Source: Bacteroidetes bacterium UBA1941
Lineage (GTDB): Bacteria > Bacteroidota > Bacteroidia > Chitinophagales > LD1
Assembly (NCBI GenBank): GCA_002336805.1
Contig: DDEZ01000005.1
Coordinates: forward strand, 1,823-41,584
DNA length: 39,762 nucleotides
Direction: 5' to 3'
The position numbers and the translations under genes are program-made. This document shows positions 16,798 to 22,944 of the stretch, one piece after another. Numbering within the stretch: position 1 is the first letter of the stretch; each line of letters starts with the position of its first letter. The notes under the pieces were generated by a model. It was not told the DNA's origin. It ran no database searches and worked only from the letters and a program-made list of their open reading frames with translations.

Positions 16798-17841
16798 ATG
16801 AGCAAGACTCCAAAAGAACTCGGATATCATTTCCCTGCAGAGTGGCACAAGCATACTGCTACCTGGCTGAGCTGGCCGCACAAGGAGGCTAGCTGGCCGG
16901 GCAAGATACATACAGTGTATGGGCCGTATGCTAAGTTCATCAAAGCTGTAAGCGAGGGTGAGCTGGTCTGCATAAATGTAGCCGGCGCTGAGATGGAGGC
17001 CTTTGCCAAAGAGCAGCTGCTGAAAGAAGATGTGGATCTGACCCGTGTGAAATTTTACCATCAGCCTACTAATGATGCCTGGTGCCGCGACCACGGCCCC
17101 GCCTTCCTCATCAATGAGGATGCTGCTGACAAGAAAGTAATAGTAGACTGGGGCTACAATGCCTGGGGAGATAAATATCCTCCGTATGATCTGGATGATG
17201 TGATCCCGACACTGATAGGAGAGAAGTACGGTATCCCTGTGTTCCATCCCGGCATCGTGATGGAGGGCGGCTCGGTAGACTTCAACGGTGCCGGCGCTGT
17301 GCTGACCACCACTGCCTGTCTGCTCAATCAAAATCGCAACCCGCACCTCACCAGGGAGCAGATAGAGCAATACCTCATCAGCTACTACGGCGTAGAGCAG
17401 ATCCTCTGGCTGGGCGATGGTATAGTGGGCGATGATACCGACGGCCATATAGACGACATCACCCGCTTCGTAAATGAGGACACTGTGGTGACTGTAGTAG
17501 AAGAGAATGAGGCTGATGAAAACTACCACCTGCTGCAGGAGAATCTCGCAGCGCTAAAGAAGATGCGCCTGCTCAATGGCAAACCGCTCAACATCATCGA
17601 GCTGCCTATGCCGGATCCGGTCATCTATGACGGCCAGCGCCTGCCGGCATCTTATGCCAATTTCTATATCGCCAATAGCTGTGTAGTTGTGCCGACTTTC
17701 CGCTGTGACAAGGACCAGCGCGCACTGGATATCATAGCGGGCTGCTTCCCGGATAGGAAGGTGATAGGTATAGATAGTACAGATGTGATCTGGGGCCTGG
17801 GTAGCTGGCACTGCCTGAGCCAGCAGGAGCCTGCGGTATAA
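16798..17841 (+). CDS. aguA: agmatine deiminase
   Basis: A 347-residue cytosolic enzyme of the guanidino-group-modifying (Porphyromonas-type PAD) family. It converts agmatine to N-carbamoylputrescine plus ammonia. Family motifs are all present: TWLSWPHKEASWPG, WCRDHGP (about 95), WGYNAWG, MEGGSVDFNG (about 158), LGDGIVGDDTDGHIDDITRF (about 203-222) and the nucleophile Cys339 in GSWHCLSQQEP at the end. The length is slightly short of the usual 350-370. It lies 43 bases downstream of aguB, so the pair makes a complete agmatine-to-putrescine path. No arginine decarboxylase gene is in the window. Confidence 0.95.
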   Translation: MSKTPKELGYHFPAEWHKHTATWLSWPHKEASWPGKIHTVYGPYAKFIKAVSEGELVCINVAGAEMEAFAKEQLLKEDVDLTRVKFYHQPTNDAWCRDHGPAFLINEDAADKKVIVDWGYNAWGDKYPPYDLDDVIPTLIGEKYGIPVFHPGIVMEGGSVDFNGAGAVLTTTACLLNQNRNPHLTREQIEQYLISYYGVEQILWLGDGIVGDDTDGHIDDITRFVNEDTVVTVVEENEADENYHLLQENLAALKKMRLLNGKPLNIIELPMPDPVIYDGQRLPASYANFYIANSCVVVPTFRCDKDQRALDIIAGCFPDRKVIGIDSTDVIWGLGSWHCLSQQEPAV

Positions 17842-18159
17842 GCTGTCTTCGCTTCATTTGAAGCGTCCCCAATATTTTGTATTGTATTTGAAGTGGCTGT
17901 TTACCGCGGCCTTGCGCAGTTTGCCGTGAAGAAACAACCGCATAGCATAGCAAGGTTGGCGGTCACTGTTTGAGCCATCTTACAGTAGAGCAGATGGACT
18001 GGTTATCCTTTTGAGTGGCAAATTCTCTCAGTACGCGGCGAGTTTGACCGGCAGCGGGTGGGCGGCGGTTGTTTTAGGCAAAGTGCGCAGAGCCATGATC
18101 TTTTGTTTCTTTTGGATCAAGCCAAAAGAAAGGGGGAGAATATGCCTTACTCGAAGTGG
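17842..18159. other. 318-base gap with hairpins and a dispersed-repeat-like palindrome
   Basis: Between the convergent aguA and zinc-ribbon genes. Just after aguA, CGCTTC (17850-17855) pairs with GAAGCG (17860-17865), a weak terminator-like hairpin. Near the far end is the 10-base-arm palindrome at 18106-18131. Short frames here carry FCFFWIKPKE-like words, which arise from that palindrome and are not genes. I see no tRNA or small RNA signature. Confidence 0.5.
18106..18131. repeat. palindromic repeat (CTTTTGG...CCAAAAG)
   Basis: TTTCTTTTGG (18106-18115) pairs perfectly with CCAAAAGAAA (18122-18131) across a six-base loop. From memory, this kind of palindrome recurs in many intergenic regions of Bacteroidota genomes. 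Only one copy is visible here, so the dispersed nature is not shown by this window. Confidence 0.5.
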
Positions 18160-18576
18160 CTACTTGCCCGCAGCTTTGTCTCTTTCTGCCTTTTCCTTTT
18201 TGATACGCCGTATCTCTTTGCGGCTCAGGCCCGTCTCATCGCTGATCTCGCCTACAGACTTATCGCTATCCAGCATCTCCTCTACTTTTTCTTTGTAGTC
18301 CTTCTGTATGATCTGTGGCTTGACAGGGACTGTCTTGTCCAGCTTGGGTGCGGGGCGGGTAGTATCTATCGTAGTAATCGTATCCGGGGCAAAGACACTC
18401 GTGACCTTATGATAGGCCCAGGCGCCTCCGCCTATCAGTAGCAGCAGCACTATGGCGGTGATAGCCAGCTTGACCTGCCGGCGTTTCTTACTAGGTGTGC
18501 TGATGCCGCAGTACGGGCACTTCTCAGCCGCGTCGCTTACTTCTTTGCCACATTCTCTGCAGGGTACCAGTGCCAT
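18160..18576 (-). CDS. zinc-ribbon single-pass membrane protein
   Basis: A 138-residue protein. The N-terminus is a zinc ribbon with two CxxC pairs (VPCRECGKE and EKCPYCGIS, residues 6-24). A basic stretch (SKKRRQVK) then leads into one transmembrane helix (about 36-55). The region after it is extracytoplasmic or flexible, Thr/Pro-rich, and ends in a charged helical segment (KEKVEEMLDSDKSVGEISDETGLSRKEIRRIKKEK) that looks like a small helix-turn-helix. Such ribbon-plus-anchor proteins are common and mostly uncharacterised. It follows the haem-binding protein gene on the same strand with 58 bases between. Confidence 0.6.
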   Translation of the reverse strand: MALVPCRECGKEVSDAAEKCPYCGISTPSKKRRQVKLAITAIVLLLLIGGGAWAYHKVTSVFAPDTITTIDTTRPAPKLDKTVPVKPQIIQKDYKEKVEEMLDSDKSVGEISDETGLSRKEIRRIKKEKAERDKAAGK

Positions 18577-18634
18577 AGATCAGTTTTGATGGACTGCTAA
18601 AATAATCAATCTCACCCGCATCCGGCAATGTGCA

Positions 18635-19135
18635 TCAGTCCTGCCTGCGCTGAGGGCGCTTCAGGCTGTCTGCCGGATAGGTGGCTTTCATCATATCCAT
18701 GATGCCCTGCGCCCACTGTGTCAGGATAGTACGCTGCGCTGCCGTCATGATCGCGTCTTTGTGCACCAGGGTATATGACTCCAGCGGCATCTCCTTATCA
18801 TCCACCATCTTGATCACCTCCTCCAGCTTGTGGTACTGGCGGCGCGGCCTGTAGGTGGCAAACTCAGAAAAGTTCAATTCTCCCTTGCCCTCATCCACAT
18901 GGTGGCCCAGCCAGGAGGCTACAGGCTGTACATTGGCATACCAGGGATAGACCGTATAGTTGCTATGGCAGTCGTCACAGCTGGATTTGAGTATCTGCTT
19001 CACATTGTCTGGCACAGGATAGAGTGTGGAGATATGATGAGACTGGTCGTTAGACTGGTTTCGCGCAGGGTGGTAGAGCTGTATCGCTATGAGCACCACT
19101 ACGATACCCACTATGATCTTGGTGGATTGTTTCAT
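18635..19135 (-). CDS. haem-binding domain protein, membrane anchored
   Basis: A 166-residue protein. Residues 5-20 are a hydrophobic N-terminal anchor or signal. A c-type haem site C53-D-D-C56-H57 follows in SSCDDCHSNYTVYPWYANVQPVASWLGHHVDEGKGELNFSEF, the hallmark of the Haem_bd (PF14376-type) family. Downstream DDKEMPLESYTLVHKDA supplies the conserved Met region, a likely distal ligand. It probably acts in the periplasm in electron transfer or sensing. It is one of three haem-type genes in a row on this strand. Confidence 0.85.
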   Translation of the reverse strand: MKQSTKIIVGIVVVLIAIQLYHPARNQSNDQSHHISTLYPVPDNVKQILKSSCDDCHSNYTVYPWYANVQPVASWLGHHVDEGKGELNFSEFATYRPRRQYHKLEEVIKMVDDKEMPLESYTLVHKDAIMTAAQRTILTQWAQGIMDMMKATYPADSLKRPQRRQD

Positions 19136-19171
19136 AAAATAAAGGTAGCCTTTTGCCCCGGTACTAAAACG

Positions 19172-19199
19172 ACAAAGGCGGCCAATGAGCCGCCTTTGT
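19172..19199 (-). terminator. intrinsic terminator of the 19220-20107 gene
   Basis: ACAAAGGCGGC (19172-19182) pairs with GCCGCCTTTGT (19189-19199) across a CAATGA loop. It lies about 20 bases past the minus-strand stop; on that strand the stem is followed by CGTTTTAG. Confidence 0.7.
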
Positions 19200-19219
19200 A
19201 GATGTACGATATTGGGTTT

Positions 19220-20107
19220 TTAATTTTTTATGACTTTGTATGTCGCTGTATTGTTGCCGCTATGGAGGCGGATCAGGTAGATGCCGCTGGCCGTACCAGA
19301 GAGGTCTATAGACTGGCTACCGGAGAGAGTACCCTGTGTGTGCAGTGCACCTTCTACATTGTATACCTCATAGCTCAGGTCAGACAGGGCAGACTTCACA
19401 TTTACCACTCCTGTAGTCACAGTAGGATATATGCGGATAGCGTTGGCCAGCGTCACATCATTGATACCATTAGGTACTACTACTGCCTCTGTGATGGTCA
19501 GTGGTGCAGCCTGCTGGGATCTGTCGCCAGACTCGTTGCCGTTGTTATTCACGGCCTGTATAGTACCGTAGAACATCACATCCCCTGTACCTGCTGCAGG
19601 AGCAGTCCATGAGATGGTCTCAGTGTATACGGTACCTGCGCCGCCTGTGCCGCTGGCTGGAGTGAGGTAGCCGGACTGCTCGATCACAGGGATGGTCAGG
19701 CCGGAGAGTGCAGTAGAGGTATTGCGCACGGTGGTAGGCAGGGTGCTGCTCCATGTGCCGGCTTGTACATTGCTGCCGCCACCAGCGCTGCCTGCAGTGA
19801 TACTCACCATCTGAAATCCGAATTTAGAAAGAGTGAGACCGGTAGCGTTGGTCGCAGTGATCTTCACAGTATAGGAGCCACCAGGTACATAGCTGGCCAC
19901 CGGTGTGCCGGCAGAGTCAAACTCGAGTGTAGTGCCGAGAGCCGAAGACAGGCTGCTATTGTGGCAGCCACCACCGCCACAGGCAGAGGTTCCACCGTCA
20001 GAGCCGGTAGTGTTGGTCTGGCCATCATGGGCCGCACCGGGACGATAGCTGCAAAGTACGAGGGCGAGGAAGGCAGAAAAGGTCAGCAGGGTAATTTTGT
20101 GCTTCAT
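19220..20107 (-). CDS. T9SS-exported protein with choice-of-anchor V / Reeler-like domain
   Basis: A 295-residue protein when started at the ATG at 20105-20107, which opens a clear signal peptide (MKHKITLLTFSAFLALVLC). The frame continues 17 codons further up, but without signal-like character. The early segment HDGQTNTTGSDGG, then C-GGGG-C-H, is where this family carries a haem-like Cys-Cys-His site. Here the spacing is CX4CH. A beta domain follows (GGSYTVKITATNATG, SKFGFQMVSI, GTVYTETISWTAPAAGTGDVMFYGTIQAVN). The last 75 residues are a type A sorting domain (IRIYPTVTTGVVNV, YEVYNVEG, ASGIYLIRLHSG, TYKVIKN). It is likely surface-bound. Confidence 0.8.
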   Translation of the reverse strand: MKHKITLLTFSAFLALVLCSYRPGAAHDGQTNTTGSDGGTSACGGGGCHNSSLSSALGTTLEFDSAGTPVASYVPGGSYTVKITATNATGLTLSKFGFQMVSITAGSAGGGSNVQAGTWSSTLPTTVRNTSTALSGLTIPVIEQSGYLTPASGTGGAGTVYTETISWTAPAAGTGDVMFYGTIQAVNNNGNESGDRSQQAAPLTITEAVVVPNGINDVTLANAIRIYPTVTTGVVNVKSALSDLSYEVYNVEGALHTQGTLSGSQSIDLSGTASGIYLIRLHSGNNTATYKVIKN

Positions 20108-20151
20108 TGACGTAAATGTTTCGGTAAATAATTTTTTAGTTACCTGAAAAT

Positions 20152-20187
20152 ATGACAATTCAATGACACGATTTGTAAAAATATGAC
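20152..20187. promoter_or_regulatory. three phased ATGAC motifs upstream of the choice-of-anchor V gene
   Basis: ATGACAATT starts at 20152, ATGACA at 20163 and ATGAC at 20183. The spacings of 11 and 20 bases put all three on one face of the helix. They lie 45-80 bases upstream of the start at 20107 (read as TTGTCAT/TGTCAT toward the gene). Probably an operator; the regulator is unknown. Confidence 0.4.
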
Positions 20188-20243
20188 GCTAACGGCATAT
20201 TTAACAAATAAGCGTTATAACGGATGCTTACACCTTTTCTATC

Positions 20244-21236
20244 CTAGTTAGCGGCCACCATCGGGGCGTCCAGGTCCACATCATACTGGCGATTTACCTG
20301 ATTTTCGATCTTTGGCACCGTGCGCAGGTACTGCCAGATGGCGTGGACCTCATTGTCGGTCAGAGCGTTGTATGGCAGCATAGGAAATCGAAGGGCATGG
20401 CCGTCCTTATTCTTCTGCTCGTGCATAGCCCGGCGGAAGTCATCCTCCGTCCAGCTACCTATACCCGTTTTCTCATCCAGCGTGATATTGGCGGTGAAGA
20501 TCTTGTTGCTCGCCAGGTTCAGCATGGTATTGCCACCGCCGCAGTAGCCGAGAGACTTCTCCGGACTGGCCATATCCAGCTTGGTAAAGTCTGCCGAGTG
20601 GCACGTGTAGCAGTCGTAGCGGCCAGTCACCAGGTATTTGCCATACTCGGTCACATTCGTAGTATCAGGTTGTGGTACCACAGCAGTAGGGTACGGGAGC
20701 GGTTTGAAAGCCACGAGGCATAGAAATTTGACCAGGAGGCTCGGCTGTGACGGTACTGTGGCCTCCTCAGTGGTAGCCAGCTGTGGGTCGTCAGAGCGCA
20801 GCCACACGATCACACTCTTCAGGTCCTCATCACTCAGATGGCCGAACTTAGGCATATAGATAGGTGCATACTGGCCATTCTTCCTGACGCCTGTCCGGAG
20901 AAAGTAGGCGAGCTCACTATCGGTCCAGCCGCCGATACCGTGATCCTTGCTATGCGTGATATTGGCGGAGAAGATGGTCCCAAATTCCTTTGGCAGCTCT
21001 GTCAGCTGCCTGCCTACCAGCTTGTTGTCTTTGCCCCGGTGGCATACCATGCACTGCACGCTGGCTATCTTGGTGCCCTGCACCAGGCGCTCCGGCGTCA
21101 CTTCAGCCTTAAACTCAGGAATCTGTGGCGCGTCATACTTAGGTACGCCGCGGACCTGGAGGAAAGTCACAAAGCTACCGGCTAATACAATGATTAGCAA
21201 AAAGGTATACAGGAGTATACGCACTATCTTTTTCAT
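20244..21236 (-). CDS. membrane-anchored dihaem c-type cytochrome
   Basis: A 330-residue protein. Residues 5-27 form an N-terminal anchor. Two cytochrome c domains follow, each with CxxCH: C62-M-V-C65-H66 and C209-Y-T-C212-H213. Candidate axial Met ligands are Met128 (APIYMPKFG) in the first and the Met in RFPMLPYN in the second. Each domain ends with a helix of the form LSDEDLKSVIVWLR or LTDNEVHAIWQYLRT. This resembles the cytochrome c subunits attached to membrane dehydrogenases, but no dehydrogenase gene is adjacent. It probably shuttles electrons in the periplasm. It has its own good promoter at 21255-21284. Confidence 0.88.
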   Translation of the reverse strand: MKKIVRILLYTFLLIIVLAGSFVTFLQVRGVPKYDAPQIPEFKAEVTPERLVQGTKIASVQCMVCHRGKDNKLVGRQLTELPKEFGTIFSANITHSKDHGIGGWTDSELAYFLRTGVRKNGQYAPIYMPKFGHLSDEDLKSVIVWLRSDDPQLATTEEATVPSQPSLLVKFLCLVAFKPLPYPTAVVPQPDTTNVTEYGKYLVTGRYDCYTCHSADFTKLDMASPEKSLGYCGGGNTMLNLASNKIFTANITLDEKTGIGSWTEDDFRRAMHEQKNKDGHALRFPMLPYNALTDNEVHAIWQYLRTVPKIENQVNRQYDVDLDAPMVAAN

Positions 21237-21254
21237 GTTTGGGTTTTAGGATGA

Positions 21255-21284
21255 CAAATCTATGACAATTGTCAGGTATATCAA
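21255..21284 (-). promoter_or_regulatory. strong Bacteroidota promoter with palindrome in the spacer
   Basis: On the minus strand TTG (21282-21284) is followed after exactly 19 bases by TAGATTTG (21255-21262), a full match to the TTG-N19-TAnnTTTG consensus. The 12-base palindrome TGACAATTGTCA (21263-21274) fills the spacer right next to the -7 box. With a second half-site at 21251 it also makes TTGTCAT-N4-TTGTCAT. A repressor or activator could bind here and control the cytochrome gene. Confidence 0.6.
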
Positions 21285-21364
21285 CTTTTACCCATATAAA
21301 TAAATGCAGAATGTGAGTGAGTGGGAGTCATGGTTGTCGCTCAAAACGAGCCGGCACTGTACGA

Positions 21365-22129
21365 TCAATGTCCCGATATAGCGGTGCAGGCATCAGGCGA
21401 GTGGTTGTAAAACTCTACCATCTCCGGCCAGTTCTTATACGTGTATTGGTTGGCTTCTATTTTCTGTACCAGGGCCGGGCAGTCTTTGAAGAAGCGTTTC
21501 ATATCGTACTTAAAGTTGGCCCAGTCTACTATCACACGTGCTCCATCTGCTTTCTGCAGGAAGCACTTGGTCTTAAATCCACTCGTGCTTTGCGGAGACC
21601 CATCTGCTTGCTGAGTTTGTTGCTCAAAGCCATATACAGTGCACCGGCTACCGACCCTCAGCTCCTGCACAAAGATTTTGCCTCCCCGCCGCTTTGCATC
21701 TATGTCATTATTGGTAGAGATGAAATAGTCAAAAGGAGCATGGTCATTATATGGATACTTGTAGATATGCGTCCATAGCTTCAGGGATTTGACCTCGTTT
21801 GAGTCCACTACTAGGTTGGCATAGGCAGCCGGCAGAAAATTGAAGCACCTCAGTCCGTCAGGTCTGAAATTCATCTCACAGGTTTTTTCTGATACAAAGG
21901 GCAGGTAATAATCGTCAGCATTTAGCCTATCATAAGAAGTGCTGGGAGGAATCATTTTACCTCTTATAGTGTCCCCACCGTCCAGTACTATATATCCCTC
22001 AAACCAGGTCGGCGCATGGTAGCTCCGGATATTACAGGGTGTTTCAGGCAGCCTCAGATGTGCCTCATCTTGAGAAAAGATATTGATAGTCAATAAAATA
22101 GATAGAACCAAAAGCAGATGTGTTTTCAT
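21365..22129 (-). CDS. secreted protein of unknown function
   Basis: A 254-residue protein with a signal peptide (MKTHLLLVLSILLTINIFSQ). The opening of the mature part, WFEGYIVLDGGDTIRGKMIPP, resembles a beta motif (G-x-I-x-L-x-x-G-D-T-I-x-G) frequent in Bacteroidota proteins of unknown role. It contains six or seven Cys, so disulfides are likely. There is no membrane helix after the signal. It is divergent from the tetR gene with about 128 bases between; the tetR operator lies in that space nearer to tetR. Confidence 0.55.
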   Translation of the reverse strand: MKTHLLLVLSILLTINIFSQDEAHLRLPETPCNIRSYHAPTWFEGYIVLDGGDTIRGKMIPPSTSYDRLNADDYYLPFVSEKTCEMNFRPDGLRCFNFLPAAYANLVVDSNEVKSLKLWTHIYKYPYNDHAPFDYFISTNNDIDAKRRGGKIFVQELRVGSRCTVYGFEQQTQQADGSPQSTSGFKTKCFLQKADGARVIVDWANFKYDMKRFFKDCPALVQKIEANQYTYKNWPEMVEFYNHSPDACTAISGH

Positions 22130-22194
22130 GATAGGTGCAATTTATAGCTAGCCGGGCGGCCAATGTAGAATTTAACAATTCCCCCAAAACTTTT

Positions 22195-22218
22195 TACCTA
22201 CCAATCGTTTGGTAAGTA
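22195..22218. promoter_or_regulatory. likely TetR operator
   Basis: TACCAA (22199-22204), a four-base spacer and TTGGTA (22209-22214) form a perfect inverted repeat. Matching TAC/GTA triplets one base further out extend the near-palindrome to 24 bases. The layout is typical of TetR-family sites. Its right arm contains the TTTG that serves as the -33 box of the tetR promoter, so binding would block the regulator's own transcription. Confidence 0.6.
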
Positions 22219-22239
22219 GAAAAAAGCTTTCTAGCTTCG
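22208..22239 (+). promoter_or_regulatory. candidate promoter of the tetR-fad locus
   Basis: TTTG (22208-22211), 20 bases, then TAGCTTCG (22232-22239), one mismatch from TAnnTTTG. The predicted start point is about 12 bases before the tetR ATG at 22258. The -33 box overlaps the operator. Confidence 0.5.
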
Positions 22240-22257
22240 TAGACCAATTAATAATTT

Positions 22258-22854
22258 ATGCCTAAGCAAAAAGTAGACGAGCAGCTGATCATTATCGAGT
22301 CGCTCAAGCTATTTCGCAAGCAGAGCTACTACCATACATCCATGGCGGATATAGCTGCGGCATGTGGCCTGCAGAAGGGCTCCCTCTACCACTACTTTCC
22401 CAGCAAGGAAGACCTGATGAAAAAGGTCATCCGCACCGTACACGAATACTTCAAGAGCAAGGTCTTCGCCTTTGCCTATGACAAGAGCCTGACCCCTAAC
22501 GACCGTTTGGAAAAACTCTTTGATGCCGCAGAGGAGATATTTCTCAATGAAGAGACTGGTTCCCTGATGGGCAATGTAGGAGTAGAGAGCGCTCTCATGG
22601 TACCTGAGTTTGCCGAGCTGGTGCGCCACTTCTTCACTGACTTCTTCCACGCCATCAAGACCATCTACCTGGACAAGTACCCGGAGGATATAGCTGACGA
22701 GCTGGCTGAGCGCAGTGTGGCAGAGATAGAGGGCAGCCTCATGTTCTCGCGTGTATTTAATGATCACTCGTACTTCAAGAACACTACTAAACGTATCCTG
22801 AACCGACTGGAGAAAAACAACGTGAACAAGAGGGTAGAAATGATAAATGGCTAA
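22258..22854 (+). CDS. TetR/AcrR family regulator of the fad genes
   Basis: A 198-residue DNA-binding protein. The N-terminal helix-turn-helix (residues 8-55) has the standard TetR pattern: SLKLFRKQSYYHTSMADIAAACGLQKGSLYHYFPSKEDL. The C-terminal ligand domain is variable (EYFKSKVFAFAYD, NDRLEKLFDAAEEIF). It lies directly upstream of, and in the same direction as, fadN, so by context it probably senses acyl-CoA as the unrelated-in-sequence FadR of Bacillus (also TetR) does. The operator upstream suggests autoregulation. Only 90 bases separate it from fadN, so the genes may be cotranscribed. Confidence 0.85.
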   Translation: MPKQKVDEQLIIIESLKLFRKQSYYHTSMADIAAACGLQKGSLYHYFPSKEDLMKKVIRTVHEYFKSKVFAFAYDKSLTPNDRLEKLFDAAEEIFLNEETGSLMGNVGVESALMVPEFAELVRHFFTDFFHAIKTIYLDKYPEDIADELAERSVAEIEGSLMFSRVFNDHSYFKNTTKRILNRLEKNNVNKRVEMING

Positions 22855-22857
22855 CCT

Positions 22858-22876
22858 GCCGGTAATGTTTACCGGC
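22858..22876. promoter_or_regulatory. 19-base palindrome between tetR and fadN
   Basis: GCCGGTAA (22858-22865), loop TGT, TTACCGGC (22869-22876): perfect eight-base arms, three bases after the tetR stop. It differs from the site upstream of tetR. It could be a second operator, a weak terminator (no T run follows), or an mRNA processing or stabilising hairpin for fadN. Confidence 0.45.
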
Positions 22877-22944
22877 TAATATGCTATAAGAAACAAAGGA
22901 CATTTTCAATCAGTATAAAACCAAAAAAAATTCAAATAACAAAC

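Noticed and set aside
16023..16805. Long minus-strand open frame opposite aguB
   Set aside because: aguB on the plus strand has complete catalytic motifs. The antisense frame has no recognisable features.
18058..18441. Plus-strand open frame across the palindrome and the zinc-ribbon gene
   Set aside because: It is antisense to a protein with clear CxxC motifs and begins within repeat sequence.
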